NCBI RefSeq assembly: GCF_021129155.1
Contig: NZ_JAJOMC010000022.1
Location: forward strand, 1 to 64,000
Direction: 5' to 3'
DNA: 64,000 nucleotides
Source: Arthrobacter sp. AK04
GTDB taxonomy: Bacteria > Actinomycetota > Actinomycetes > Actinomycetales > Micrococcaceae
A program made the translations under genes and the position numbers. This document shows, one piece after another, positions 1 through 8,780 of the stretch. The notes beneath the pieces are model-generated. The model made no database searches and had not been told where the DNA came from. It was given only the letters and a program-made list of their open reading frames with translations. The first letter of the stretch is position 1, and every line of letters begins with the position of its first letter.

Positions 1-1
1 G

Positions 2-199
2 ACCCTGCCCCACCCCCGTGCCGCCGTCCGCGCCTTTGTCCTCTACCCGTGGTCGCTCATCGAGCCGGCCGCCACCCTGGACGGCGAACGGATCAGCGCC
101 CTGGCCGCACAGGCTGATGATTTTGGCGACCTCGCACCGTTCGACGGCTTCGGTGACTTCGACGGCGTACCTACCGCCGGAGCGGTGGACGAACGATGA
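2..199 (+). CDS. folK: FolK C-terminal fragment (2-amino-4-hydroxy-6-hydroxymethyldihydropteridine pyrophosphokinase)
   Basis: This is the 3' end of a gene cut by the window edge; 65 residues are visible. The peptide opens with LPHPRAAVRAFVLYPWSLIEP, which matches the conserved C-terminal part of HPPK (PHPR, then RxFVLxPWxxIxP). The enzyme transfers pyrophosphate from ATP to the pterin in folate synthesis, in the cytoplasm. The stop codon overlaps the next start in an ATGA arrangement, so the downstream DUF3180 gene is translationally coupled. The acidic tail after the core (DDFGDLAPFDGFGDFDG) is longer than in enterobacterial HPPK. Nothing upstream can be judged. Confidence 0.9.
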   Translation, partial: TLPHPRAAVRAFVLYPWSLIEPAATLDGERISALAAQADDFGDLAPFDGFGDFDGVPTAGAVDER

Positions 200-768
200 A
201 ACCCATCAATCCGCTGCGCCTCCTGCTGATCGGTTTCATCCTGGCCGTGGCGGGCTGGTCTGCCACTGTGGTGACCAGCCGGTTCGGGATGTCCACCCCC
301 GTCCTCCCGGCCACCGCACTGGCCACCATGGGCGTGATCGTGGCCATCACCCTGATCCTGGGCATCCGCGTGCTGAAGTGGCGCAACAGCCTCGACGCCA
401 ACGGCGCCAGTAAGGGTACGAAAGCGGGACCCAGGAAAAGGCCCGTGCTTGACCCGCTCCTCGCCGCCCGGACCCTGGTCCTGGCCCAGGCCTGCGCCTA
501 CGCCGGAACGGTGCTGCTGGGCTGGCACGTGGGCATTTTCCTGGACCAGCTCCGCATCTGGAGCCTGCGCAGCAACCAGGGCATTACCTGGCTGGCACTT
601 GCCATGGCCGGCGGGGGACTGGTGATGATCGTGGTGGGCCTGCTGGTGGAGCGGTTCTGCAAGATCCCGCCGGAGGACGGCGACACCAAGGGGATCGAGG
701 GAAAACCGGGCCGCGCCGTGCACGGTGAAGCCTCCGGGGAAGGCGAATATGCATACCGGGGCGATTGA
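196..768 (+). CDS. DUF3180 family membrane protein
   Basis: The 190-residue protein has four hydrophobic segments at roughly residues 7-25, 36-56, 96-114 and 131-150, with short loops and a charged C-terminal tail. Size, topology and the position directly after folK match the DUF3180 family (the Rv3605c position in mycobacteria). Function is unknown. The start overlaps the folK stop by 4 bp. The next gene begins inside the 3' end of this one, so the whole folK-panC stretch looks like one transcript. Confidence 0.85.
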   Translation: MKPINPLRLLLIGFILAVAGWSATVVTSRFGMSTPVLPATALATMGVIVAITLILGIRVLKWRNSLDANGASKGTKAGPRKRPVLDPLLAARTLVLAQACAYAGTVLLGWHVGIFLDQLRIWSLRSNQGITWLALAMAGGGLVMIVVGLLVERFCKIPPEDGDTKGIEGKPGRAVHGEASGEGEYAYRGD

Positions 769-1261
769 TCCGCCAGGCATCACTTGGCAGCGCGTTTCAC
801 CGAAATACGTCACCGCCAGGGTGGTGCACTGGGCCCTGGGCAACCTGGCCGCCGTGCTGGTCCTGTCCCTTCCGCTGGTGCTTGTCCTCGCGGGCGTGTG
901 GGCCTGGCCGCCGCTGTGGCTCGCAGCCACGGTACCCGGTGTGGCTTTGGTGGCGGCCCTCTGGAAGCTGGCACTCATCCCGCGGCAGGTCCGTGCCATC
1001 GGCTATGCCGAACGGGACGACGACCTCCTGATCAGGACGGGCATCTTCTTCCAGCGCACCATGGCCGTCCCTTATGGGCGCATGCAGTACGTGGACATCG
1101 GCGTGGGCCCGGTGGAGCGGTCCCTGGGCCTGTGCACCCTCAAACTCCACACAGCGTCACCTGGCACCAACGCCCAGATCCCGGGCCTGCCCGCAGCGGA
1201 AGGTGCCCGGCTCCGCGAGCAGCTGGCTGCACGGGGCGAAGCCAGGCTGGCAGGGCTGTGA
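749..1261 (+). CDS. Bacterial PH-domain membrane protein (DUF304/YdbS type), short paralogue
   Basis: The 170-residue protein has two membrane segments (about residues 26-70), then a bacterial PH domain with the family pattern of a polybasic entry (IPRQVRAIGY), IRTGIFFQRTMAVPYGRMQYVDI and a late LHTASPG strand. It resembles YdbS. The ATG at 749 is preferred over one at 725 because GGGGAAGG lies a suitable distance upstream. It overlaps the DUF3180 gene by 20 bp, and its stop overlaps the GTG of the next, longer PH-domain gene. YdbS/YdbT pairs are usually adjacent membrane partners; B. subtilis YdbST is linked to resistance to a bacteriocin-like peptide. The role here is unproven. Confidence 0.82.
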   Translation: MHTGAIDPPGITWQRVSPKYVTARVVHWALGNLAAVLVLSLPLVLVLAGVWAWPPLWLAATVPGVALVAALWKLALIPRQVRAIGYAERDDDLLIRTGIFFQRTMAVPYGRMQYVDIGVGPVERSLGLCTLKLHTASPGTNAQIPGLPAAEGARLREQLAARGEARLAGL

Positions 1262-2862
1262 CCGCGGAGGAACCGCGTCCCGCCTCCTTCCCTGATGCGG
1301 GCGGCACCGCGCCTGCACCCCAGGCAGGAAATGCACCCCAGCCAGTCAGCGCGTCCGACGGCGAGTGGCTGCGTGTGCACCCGGCGTCGCCTTTTGTCCG
1401 CGGCTGGGTGGCCCTGGCCGCCATAGGTTTCTTCTTTGGCCGTGACATCTTTGAACGCTCGCTGCAGGGCCGGCCGGTCTTCGAGGAAGAAGTCGCCGGC
1501 CGGGCGTCCTGGCTGCTGGCGGGCGGCGCCATGGTGCTGCTGGTCTCGGTGCTGGGCTTCCTTCTCACCTGGTACTTCACTAAATACCAGGTGTCCGGCG
1601 GCTACGTCCGGGTCAACACCGGGTTCCTGTTCCGGCAGCAGCGGCAGGCGCGGCTGGACCGGGTCCAGGCCATCGACATCGAGCAGCCGCTGCTGGCCCG
1701 GATTTTCGGCCTAGCCGAGCTGAAGTTCGAGGTGGCGGACGCAGGAGAGTCGGCGGTGCGGCTGGCCTACCTGAAGATCGACGACGCCCGGCAGCTCCGC
1801 GCCACCATCCTGGCCCGTGCCGCAGGGGTGCCCATTAACCCGGCCCATCCGGAGGAACCCTCACCCGAGGCGCCCGAATACCAAGTACTGTCGGTGCCGC
1901 CGCAGCGCCTCGTGGGTTCCCTGCTGCTCAGCGAGCAGAGCTTTTTCGTGGTGCTTGGCGGCATTGCTTCCGTGGTGCTCGCCGCCGCCACGGACAGCCA
2001 GGCGTTCTACCTCTACCTCATCCCGGCTGCCCTGGGCCTGGCCGCCAGCTACTGGGGGCTGTTCAACAAGGGCTACAACTTCACCGCGGCAATCTCCCCG
2101 GACGGCATCCGGCTGCGCTACGGCCTGCTGGACACCCAGGCGCAGACCTTGCCGCCGGGGCGCATCCAGGCCCTGAAAGTCACCCAGCCGCCGCTCTGGC
2201 GCCCGCTCGGTTGGTACCGGATGCAGGTCAACGTGGCCGGCTACGGAGTAGTGGAAAACGCCGGCGAGGGCTCCGCCCGGACCACACTCCTGCCCGTCGG
2301 CACGCTGGCGGACGTGATGGCAATGCTTGCCCTGGTGCTGCCTGACCCCGGCACCCCGCAGCCAGCGGCCGTCTTTGGCGCGGGGCTCACGGGTTTGGAT
2401 TCCGACGGCGGATTCGTCACCACTCCGCCAGGGGCCCGCTGGCTCGCCCCGCTGGGCTGGCGGCGGAACGGGTTTGCCGCCACGGACACCGCCCTGCTGC
2501 TCCGTTCGGGGCGCTGGTGGCGGCAGCTTGTGGTGGTTCCGCACCAGCGCACGCAGTCCATGGCCCTGCACCAGGGCCCGCTGGCACGCCGGTTCGGGGT
2601 TGCCGACCTGGTTCTCCACACCACCCCCGGCCCCGTTGTGCCGCGCCTGGTCCAGGCCGGCCGGGATGCTGCGCTGGCCCTGTTCGACGAACAGTCTGCC
2701 CGTGCCCGGCTGGCCAGGAAGAGGCAGACTACGGAACAGTGGCTCCGGCAGGTGGCTCCGGATGCACCGGCCATGGGGGTTGCCGGCGCCGGCTCCCAGG
2801 CAGTGGCCGGGCCGCTGGAAGCCCACACCCCACAACAACAGGAAGGCGGGCAGCATGGCTAA
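1258..2862 (+). CDS. Bacterial PH-domain membrane protein (DUF304/YdbT type), long paralogue
   Basis: The 534-residue protein is the YdbT-like partner of the preceding gene. It has paired membrane segments around residues 45-110 and 220-265. Three PH repeats each contain the signature seen in the short paralogue: VRVNTGFLFRQQRQARLDRVQAIDI, IRLRYGLLDTQAQTLPPGRIQALKV, and a third near LLLRSGRWWRQLVVVPHQRTQSM. The GTG start overlaps the upstream TGA (GTGA). The N-terminal 40 residues are proline/alanine-rich and probably disordered. The stop overlaps the next gene by 8 bp. Function is probably in the cell envelope; the substrate or partner is unknown. Confidence 0.82.
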   Translation: MTAEEPRPASFPDAGGTAPAPQAGNAPQPVSASDGEWLRVHPASPFVRGWVALAAIGFFFGRDIFERSLQGRPVFEEEVAGRASWLLAGGAMVLLVSVLGFLLTWYFTKYQVSGGYVRVNTGFLFRQQRQARLDRVQAIDIEQPLLARIFGLAELKFEVADAGESAVRLAYLKIDDARQLRATILARAAGVPINPAHPEEPSPEAPEYQVLSVPPQRLVGSLLLSEQSFFVVLGGIASVVLAAATDSQAFYLYLIPAALGLAASYWGLFNKGYNFTAAISPDGIRLRYGLLDTQAQTLPPGRIQALKVTQPPLWRPLGWYRMQVNVAGYGVVENAGEGSARTTLLPVGTLADVMAMLALVLPDPGTPQPAAVFGAGLTGLDSDGGFVTTPPGARWLAPLGWRRNGFAATDTALLLRSGRWWRQLVVVPHQRTQSMALHQGPLARRFGVADLVLHTTPGPVVPRLVQAGRDAALALFDEQSARARLARKRQTTEQWLRQVAPDAPAMGVAGAGSQAVAGPLEAHTPQQQEGGQHG

Positions 2863-3748
2863 GCCCGGACGCCTCGGCGTCGGAATCATCGGCGCGGGCA
2901 AGGTGGGGGCGGTCCTTGGTGCCGCCCTGCGCGCCGCTGAACACGCCGTCGTCGGAGTTTCGGCGGTGTCCGAAGCGAGCCGAGAGCGCGCAGAAACGCT
3001 GCTCCCCGGCGTGCCTGTCCTTGAAGTGCAGGAAATCGTGGAGCGGGCGGAACTGGTCCTGCTTGCTGTGCCCGACGACGCCCTCCCGGGCCTGGTGGAC
3101 GGGCTCGCAAAGCTGGGCGCCTGGCAGCCGGGCCAGCTGGTTGCCCACACCTCCGGCCGGTTCGGCGTGGGCGTCCTGCACCCGGTCCGCGCGTCCGGCG
3201 CCGTACCGCTGGCGCTGCACCCCGCCATGACGTTTACCGGGATGAGCCTGGACCTGACCCGGCTGCTGGACTGCACCTTCGGCGTGACGGCAGATGCCGC
3301 CATGCTTCCCATCGCCCAGGCCCTGGTGGTGGAGATGGGCGCGGAACCGGTAGCCATCGCCGAAGCGGACCGCACGCTGTACCACGCAGCCCTGGCGCAC
3401 GGCTCCAACCACCTGGTCACCCTTGTTGCCCAGTCGTCCGAGCTGCTGCGCTCGGTGGGAGTGGAACTGCCCGAACGCATGCTGGGCCCGCTCCTGCGGG
3501 CCACCCTGGAGAACGCGCTGGCGTCCGGCGAGTCAGCCCTGACCGGTCCGGTAGCGCGCGGTGACGTTGGCACCGTCGCGGCGCACGCGGAGGCGCTGCG
3601 GGAGTTCGACGGCGGCGGGCACGGCGATGTACTGGCCGCCTACCTTGCCATGGCCCGCGCCACCGCCCTGCGCGCAGAGGGTCGCGGAATGCTGAAGCCG
3701 GACCAGCTGCAGGGGCTGCGCCACGCCCTCGATCCCAAGGAGGACTGA
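2855..3748 (+). CDS. Rossmann-fold oxidoreductase-like protein with DUF2520 domain
   Basis: The 297-residue protein opens with a dinucleotide-binding loop, [18 protein letters not shown], at about residues 8-25, and has an acidic/alanine helix afterwards and LLAVPDDAL at the end of a strand, as in ProC/PanE-type folds. The C-terminal half contains HPAMTFTG and the [13 protein letters not shown] helix typical of DUF2520. It lies immediately before panC (2-bp gap), as Rv3603c does in mycobacteria. The context suggests a role near pantothenate synthesis, for instance as a ketopantoate reductase-like enzyme, but no substrate has been shown. GGAAGGCGGG precedes the ATG. Confidence 0.83.
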   Translation: MAKPGRLGVGIIGAGKVGAVLGAALRAAEHAVVGVSAVSEASRERAETLLPGVPVLEVQEIVERAELVLLAVPDDALPGLVDGLAKLGAWQPGQLVAHTSGRFGVGVLHPVRASGAVPLALHPAMTFTGMSLDLTRLLDCTFGVTADAAMLPIAQALVVEMGAEPVAIAEADRTLYHAALAHGSNHLVTLVAQSSELLRSVGVELPERMLGPLLRATLENALASGESALTGPVARGDVGTVAAHAEALREFDGGGHGDVLAAYLAMARATALRAEGRGMLKPDQLQGLRHALDPKED

Positions 3749-3750
3749 CG

Positions 3751-4668
3751 ATGCCGATTAAACTTGCCACCACGGTGGCTGAGCTCCGCACCGAAGGCGC
3801 CCGGCTGTTGGGCGCCAGGCAGGGAACATCGCAGGGGCTGGTGCCCACCATGGGCGCACTCCACGAGGGCCATGCCGCCCTGGCGCGTGCCGCCGTCGAA
3901 CAGAACGACGTTGTGGCGGCCACCATCTTCGTCAACCCGCTGCAGTTCGGCGACGCCGTGGACCTGGACCGCTACCCCCGCACGCTGGACGCGGACCTTG
4001 CACTGCTGGAAGAACAGGGCGTGGACCTTGTTTTCGCGCCGTCGGTGGAGGAGGTCTACCCCGGCGGGGAGCCGCTGGTGCGGGTCACCTCGGGCCGCTT
4101 GGGGGAAAAGTGGGAGGGGGCCTCCCGGCCGGGCCATTTCGATGGCGCGCTGACGGTGGTGGCCAAACTCCTCCACTACGGGTCGCCCGCCGCGGGCCTG
4201 CCCGCCGCCGGGCCGGTACCGGGAGGGCTGCCTGCCTACCGGGCGTACTTCGGCCAGAAGGATGCGCAGCAGCTTGCCCTTGTCCGGCGCATGGTGGCGG
4301 ACCTCAACTTCCCGGTGGAGATCGTGGGGGTGCCCACGGTGCGTGCCGTCGACGGGCTGGCACTGTCCAGCCGCAACCGCTTTCTGTCGGACGAAGAGCG
4401 GGAGGCGGCCCTGGTGCTGTCGCGTGCCCTTCGGCTGCTGGAGGAACGGGCCCGCGCCCGGGAACCGCTGGACCTTGATTCAGCCCGGGCCTTGGTGGAG
4501 TCCCAGCCGCTGGTGGCGCTGGATTACTTCGACGTGGTGGACCCGGACACCCTGGAGCCGCTTGCGGAGAACTGCCGGGAGACGCCGTTCAGTGGTGAAG
4601 CCCTGGCGCTCATCGCCGCCAAAGTGGGGCCGGTGCGGCTGATCGACAACGCACCGCTGAGTTCCTGA
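3751..4668 (+). CDS. panC: Pantothenate synthetase
   Basis: PanC joins D-pantoate and beta-alanine with ATP in the cytoplasm, the last step to pantothenate. The 305 residues show the nucleotidyltransferase signature [10 protein letters not shown] (about 32-41), the ATP/pantoate loop [29 protein letters not shown], and [15 protein letters not shown] with the KMSKS-equivalent loop. Between VVAKLL and YRAYFGQKD (about residues 139-162) there is an Ala/Gly/Pro-rich insert of roughly 20 residues that most PanC proteins lack. A strong AAGGAGG precedes the ATG and the gap to the upstream gene is 2 bp. No panD follows. Confidence 0.96.
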   Translation: MPIKLATTVAELRTEGARLLGARQGTSQGLVPTMGALHEGHAALARAAVEQNDVVAATIFVNPLQFGDAVDLDRYPRTLDADLALLEEQGVDLVFAPSVEEVYPGGEPLVRVTSGRLGEKWEGASRPGHFDGALTVVAKLLHYGSPAAGLPAAGPVPGGLPAYRAYFGQKDAQQLALVRRMVADLNFPVEIVGVPTVRAVDGLALSSRNRFLSDEEREAALVLSRALRLLEERARAREPLDLDSARALVESQPLVALDYFDVVDPDTLEPLAENCRETPFSGEALALIAAKVGPVRLIDNAPLSS

Positions 4669-4678
4669 CGCCAGGCCG

Positions 4679-4945
4679 CTAGATGCAGGGCTCTTCCCGG
4701 TTGATCATCAGTTGTTCGAGCAGCGCGCGCTCCGGCCTGCCGGGGTGCTTGGCGACACAGCGGCGCAGGCGTGCCCTGGCAAGCTCCTCACCGGGTTCGC
4801 GGCTGCAGAGGACTTCATCGATGATTTCCTGGGCCTGCCATCGGAGGGACTCAATGGCGAACTCCCGGATCTCGGACGGGGTGTCTTCGGCCATCCAGGG
4901 ATCAGGGTCTGAGGGAACGCTCTGGAACATCCGCTCTGCTGACAT
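4679..4945 (-). CDS. Small conserved-looking hypothetical protein
   Basis: This 88-residue acidic protein is convergent with panC (10-bp gap) and divergent from the TetR gene. Its start is well supported by AAGGAGG six nucleotides upstream of the ATG. The sequence begins MSAERMFQSVPSDPDPWM. It is predicted to be helical, with two Cys residues (LCSREP, RRCVAKHPG) and a C-terminal Cys, and no membrane segment. I do not recognise a family. The strong ribosome binding site and GC-rich third positions argue that it is real. Confidence 0.6.
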   Translation of the reverse strand: MSAERMFQSVPSDPDPWMAEDTPSEIREFAIESLRWQAQEIIDEVLCSREPGEELARARLRRCVAKHPGRPERALLEQLMINREEPCI

Positions 4946-5074
4946 CGGGGCCTCCTTGCACCAGTCCGAGGGGGCCTGTGTGGGGGGCCTCCACGGCGTC
5001 GAAGCACTGCGCTACGGGAAACATTACAGGGGGGAAGACCGGTCTGTCTCCCCCGGGAGTAGACTGAAATCGCG

Positions 5075-5728
5075 ATGAATCCAGAGGCGAAGGTCCCGGC
5101 AATCCGCGACGTTGCCGCAGTCCCAGAAGTTGCCGCATACCCCCAAGCAGCCGCGGTGGTGGAATCCGGTCCTGCCCATTCGGTGGACAGGATCCTGGCC
5201 GCTGCCTACGAGTTGTTCTCCACACGGGGCGTGCGGGACGTGGGCGTCAACGAGCTCATTGAGCGGTCCGGGGTTGCCAAAGCCACGTTCTACCGCCATT
5301 TTCCGTCAAAGGATTCCCTGGTGTTCGCATTCCTGGAGCTGCGGGACAAGCAGTGGACAATGGACGGGATCCTCTCCGAGGCGCGCCGCCGGGGCAGCAC
5401 TCCCCAGGAGCAGCTGCTGGCCATCTTCGACGTCTTCGGGGACTGGTTCCGGCGGGAGGATTTCGAGGCCTGTTCGTTTGTGCGGGTCATGCTGGAGATG
5501 GGCCCGGCCCATCCGCTGGGGCGGGCCAGCATTGATTACCTGGCGAAGATCCGCGGCCATGTCCAGGACGTGGCGGAAGAGGCCGGGCTGGTACGCCCCG
5601 AAGAGTTTGCCCGCTCGCTGCTGATCCTGATGAAGGGCTCCGTCATCCAGGCCGTGGAAGGCGACTCGCTGGCCGCCGAACGTGCCCGGCAGATGGCGGG
5701 CTGGCTGATCGGGCACCACAGCAGCTGA
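5075..5728 (+). CDS. TetR/AcrR family regulator
   Basis: The 217-residue repressor-type regulator has its helix-turn-helix at about residues 38-80: ILAAAYELFSTRGVRDVGVNELIERSGVAKATFYRHFPSKDSLV, a clear TetR_N signature. The ligand domain that follows is unrecognised. The N-terminal 30 residues are an unusual alanine/proline extension. A -10-like TAGACT at 5060-5065 ends nine nucleotides before the ATG, so the mRNA may have almost no leader. The small minus-strand gene is its divergent neighbour and a plausible target, but no operator stands out. Confidence 0.88.
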   Translation: MNPEAKVPAIRDVAAVPEVAAYPQAAAVVESGPAHSVDRILAAAYELFSTRGVRDVGVNELIERSGVAKATFYRHFPSKDSLVFAFLELRDKQWTMDGILSEARRRGSTPQEQLLAIFDVFGDWFRREDFEACSFVRVMLEMGPAHPLGRASIDYLAKIRGHVQDVAEEAGLVRPEEFARSLLILMKGSVIQAVEGDSLAAERARQMAGWLIGHHSS

Positions 5729-5774
5729 CTGCAGGCCGCCCTCAGGCAAGCGCTGTTTGGAAACCAGGCACTGT

Positions 5775-6809
5775 TCAGGAGCCGGAATGCCCGGCGGGGA
5801 TGCGGGGAGCGGAGGTGCTTGAGCGGACCACCAGCCGGGTCTGCATCAGCTCGTCCGCAGGTTCCACTGCGTCGCCGTCGCCCTGCACCAGCGCCAACAG
5901 GCGTTCCACGGCCCGCGTGCCCTGGCTTCGCGGAAACTGGTCGATGGTGGTCAGGCCCAGGATCTCGCCCATTTCGTGGCCGTCCACCCCTATGACGGAC
6001 AGCTCCTCGGGGATCCGCAGCCCGAGGTCACGGGCCGCCAGTATTGCGCCGAAGGCCATCTCGTCGGACGCGCAGAAGATGGCGGTGGGCCGTTCCTCTG
6101 CGTCCGCCAGCAGCTGCTTCGTCTCCTTGTACGCATCGTTCGCCGAATAGTCGGAAATGAGGGACCATGCCTCGCGCAGGGGCAGGCCCGCCTCCGCCAT
6201 CGCTTCTTCATATCCGGCGCGGCGGCCGCTGGAGATCTCGAAGTTCCGTCCAAGCTCATGTTCGCCGCCGAGGTGCGCCACGCGTGAATGCCCCAGGCTG
6301 ATCAGGTGGTTGGTGGCGCGGCGGCCCACCTCCACGTCATCGATCCGGAGGGTGGGGATGTCCGGCAGCGGACCGCCCACGCCCACCACCGGAATCCCGG
6401 CGGCCAGGATCTGTTCTGTCTCGTGGGCGTTGAGCTGGAGTGAGACGGCCAGGACGCCGTCGAGCCGCTTGCGCAGGAGGAAGTCCCCCAGTACAGACTC
6501 CCGGTAGCGGTCGCCCTGGAAGTCGTAGAGGGTGAGGTCGTAGCCGGCGTCCATCAGGGCTGAATTGGCGCCCTCGAGCAGCGTGGCGAAGTACCACCTG
6601 TTGACGAAGGGGAGGACCACTCCAATGTTGTGGCTGCGCCCGCTCGCCAGGCTGGAGGCGTGGTAGGACATGACGAAGCCGAGTTCGCTGGCGGCGGCGG
6701 TCACGGCTTCCCTTGCCCGGGCGGACACACTGCCCTTCCCGCTCAGAGCCCGCGACGCCGTCGCCTGCGAAACACCCGCCAAACGTGCTACATCCCTGAT
6801 TCCTGCCAC
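5775..6809 (-). CDS. LacI family regulator of the alpha-glucoside cluster
   Basis: The 344-residue protein has an N-terminal LacI helix-turn-helix (GIRDVARLAGVSQATASRALSGKGSVSARAREAV) and hinge, then a periplasmic-binding-protein-like effector domain (HNIGVVLPF, FCASDEMAFGAI, LSVIGVDG). The GTG at 6809 places the conserved IRDVARLAGVS three residues from the start. A more upstream GTG at 6854 would add a tail not seen in the family. The gene overlaps the 3' end of the GH13 alpha-glucosidase by 22 bp and is co-transcribed with it. It probably represses that gene and the divergent maltodextrin operon via the operators at 8580-8593 and 8699-8712. The effector is likely a maltooligosaccharide. 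Confidence 0.88.
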   Translation of the reverse strand: MAGIRDVARLAGVSQATASRALSGKGSVSARAREAVTAAASELGFVMSYHASSLASGRSHNIGVVLPFVNRWYFATLLEGANSALMDAGYDLTLYDFQGDRYRESVLGDFLLRKRLDGVLAVSLQLNAHETEQILAAGIPVVGVGGPLPDIPTLRIDDVEVGRRATNHLISLGHSRVAHLGGEHELGRNFEISSGRRAGYEEAMAEAGLPLREAWSLISDYSANDAYKETKQLLADAEERPTAIFCASDEMAFGAILAARDLGLRIPEELSVIGVDGHEMGEILGLTTIDQFPRSQGTRAVERLLALVQGDGDAVEPADELMQTRLVVRSSTSAPRIPAGHSGS

Positions 6810-8548
6810 TGACCCTCTGATGCTCCGCTTGGCCCCATGCGCAGCCAGATGCACTGCGCAGGACCCAGTTTACGCTGGGCGGCAGCGTCCCCATCCGTGC
6901 TGAGCAGGATCTCCAGGCCGGGCAGGTCAACCGGCGCCTCGCCCATGTTCATCATCACCAGCACTCCGTTGTTCACGAACGTGACGCAATCCGAGGCCGA
7001 GGACCCTTCAAGCCAGTCCAGGGAACCGGCGCCGAGCTTCAGGGTACGGCGCAGCCCCAGGGCCCGCCGGTACAGCGACAGGACGGAGGACCCGTCCCGG
7101 TCCTGCACGTCCCGCGACAGCGCGGCCCATCCCTCGGGCTGCGGCAGCCAGGACTCGCCTGTGCTGTTGAAGCCGAATGCCGGCGCGTTCGCCTCCCAGG
7201 GCAGGGGCACCCTGCAGCCGTCCCGGCCGATGCGTTCTCCCGCGGTGCGCCGGAACGAGGGGTCCTGGCGGAACGCGTGGTCCATGGTGGTGTGATCGGG
7301 CAGGCCCAGCTCTTCACCCTGGTACAGGTACACGCCACCGGGCAGGGCGAGCATGAGCATCGAGGCCGCGGCGGCCCGTCGCAGGCCCAGCTCCGCGTCA
7401 GGCTGGACATCTTCGGCACCCAGGCCGTCGCCGGGGCGGGCCGCAGGCTCCACGATGCCGAAGCGCGTTGCGTGCCGAACGACGTCGTGGTTTGAAAGAA
7501 CCCAGGTGGTGGGTGCCCCGACCGAATCGAACATCCGCAGCGAGCTCTCGATCACGGCACGCAGCCGGGCCGGGTCCCACGGGGTGCCAAGGTAGGCGAA
7601 GTTGAACGCCTGGTGCATCTGGTCCGGCAGGACCCAGTTGGTCAGCCGGGACAGGGGATCGATGCTGGCTTCGGCGCAAAGGATGCGGTCGCCGTCGAAC
7701 TCGGCAAGGACTTCGCGCCACCTGCGGTAGATGTCATGGATTTCCGGCTGCCCGAACATCGGCGCAAGGTGCCCGGGGAAGTCGTCGGTGCTGACGCCGT
7801 CGGGCCGTCCGTGCCAGTCAGGCAGGCCATCGGCCTTGACCAGGGCGTGCGCCACGTCGACCCGGAAGCCGGCTACGCCACGCCTCAGCCAGAAGCGCAG
7901 GACGCGTTCGAACTCGGTGTGCACGGCAGGGTTGTCCCAGTTGAAATCCGGCTGGGAAGAATCGAAAAGGTGCACGTACCACTGCCCGGGTTCGCCGGAG
8001 GGCTCGGTGATGCGGGTCCAGGCAGGGCCGCCGAAGTGCGACTGCCAGTTGTTGGGCGGCAGTTCCCCGGACTCCCCGCGACCGTCCCGGAAAATGAACA
8101 TCTCCCGTTCAGGGCTGCCTGGGCCTGCCTGGAGCGCGGCCTGGAACAGGGCGTGGTCGGAGGAGCAGTGGTTCGGCACGAGGTCGATGATCACCCGGAT
8201 GCCCAGCGAATCCGCGCGGGCCACCAGCGCGTCGAAGTCGTCCAGGGTCCCGAATACGGGATCGACGTCGCAGTAGTCGGCGACGTCATACCCGCCGTCC
8301 CGCTGCGGCGAAACGTAGAAGGGCGAGAGCCAGACGGCGTCGACGTCCAGCGCCGCCAGTTGGTGCAGTTCGGCCGTGATGCCGGGCAGGTCGCCTTCAC
8401 CGTCGCCATTGAAGTCCCGGAAGGAGCGGGGATAGATCTGGTAGATCACCGAGGACCGCCACCATTCGGTGCCCTCGTCGGCCGGGTGGACCGGCACAAT
8501 CCGGCCGAAGGAAAAGTCGGTCTCGGCAGCAGTGATTGTCGTCGTCAT
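6788..8548 (-). CDS. GH13 alpha-glucosidase / oligo-1,6-glucosidase-like amylase
   Basis: This 586-residue cytoplasmic glycoside hydrolase (no signal peptide) would release glucose from imported alpha-glucans. The GH13 regions are all present: DLVPNH (about 123-127), GFRVDVAHAL with nucleophile D231, LCAEAS with acid/base E293, and VLSNHD with D355. WWRSSVIYQIYPRSFRDFNGDGEGDL is the usual opening of bacterial alpha-glucosidases. The start is placed at ATG 8548 because upstream in-frame residues are untypical and cover the regulatory region. It lies upstream of, and overlaps, lacI. The third-position composition is as GC-rich as the backbone, unlike the divergent transporter genes. Confidence 0.88.
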   Translation of the reverse strand: MTTTITAAETDFSFGRIVPVHPADEGTEWWRSSVIYQIYPRSFRDFNGDGEGDLPGITAELHQLAALDVDAVWLSPFYVSPQRDGGYDVADYCDVDPVFGTLDDFDALVARADSLGIRVIIDLVPNHCSSDHALFQAALQAGPGSPEREMFIFRDGRGESGELPPNNWQSHFGGPAWTRITEPSGEPGQWYVHLFDSSQPDFNWDNPAVHTEFERVLRFWLRRGVAGFRVDVAHALVKADGLPDWHGRPDGVSTDDFPGHLAPMFGQPEIHDIYRRWREVLAEFDGDRILCAEASIDPLSRLTNWVLPDQMHQAFNFAYLGTPWDPARLRAVIESSLRMFDSVGAPTTWVLSNHDVVRHATRFGIVEPAARPGDGLGAEDVQPDAELGLRRAAAASMLMLALPGGVYLYQGEELGLPDHTTMDHAFRQDPSFRRTAGERIGRDGCRVPLPWEANAPAFGFNSTGESWLPQPEGWAALSRDVQDRDGSSVLSLYRRALGLRRTLKLGAGSLDWLEGSSASDCVTFVNNGVLVMMNMGEAPVDLPGLEILLSTDGDAAAQRKLGPAQCIWLRMGPSGASEGQWQESGM

Positions 8549-8579
8549 CCGGCCATCGTAGCCGAAATCAAGCGCTGAA

Positions 8580-8593
8580 TGGAACCGCTTCCA
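8580..8593. promoter_or_regulatory. LacI-type operator upstream of the GH13 alpha-glucosidase
   Basis: TGGAACCGCTTCCA is a 14-bp near-palindrome with arms TGGAA/TTCCA, symmetric except for one central base pair. It lies 32 bp upstream of the minus-strand ATG and resembles the second site at 8699-8712. The assignment to the adjacent LacI regulator is inferred. Confidence 0.65.
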
Positions 8594-8698
8594 GAATAAT
8601 TCCCGACCTTTCTGGCCGTGTAAGAGCCAGTTCTCGCGGCACCGGCGGCCCGCTTGGCGCATATGACGGTATTCGCAAGAGGACTGGACGTGGGCGAG

Positions 8699-8712
8699 TG
8701 GAAGCGCTTACA
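8699..8712. promoter_or_regulatory. LacI-type operator upstream of the maltodextrin transporter operon
   Basis: TGGAAGCGCTTACA has a perfect AAGCGCTT core and nearly symmetric flanks, the classic form of LacI/GalR operators. It lies about 69 bp upstream of the binding-protein start and about 119 bp, centre to centre, from the first site. One regulator can therefore control both divergent units. Confidence 0.7.
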
Positions 8713-8780
8713 GTTTGGTGATACAAATCACCGGCCAGCTCCTCGCATGGAGAGGCGGCGGACTTTCAAAGGAGAAATAA

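Noticed and set aside
1861..3573. Very long open frame on the minus strand opposite the PH-domain and DUF2520 genes
   Set aside because: It is antisense to two well-supported genes, lacks recognisable domains and is low in complexity; GC-rich codons with few stops create such frames.
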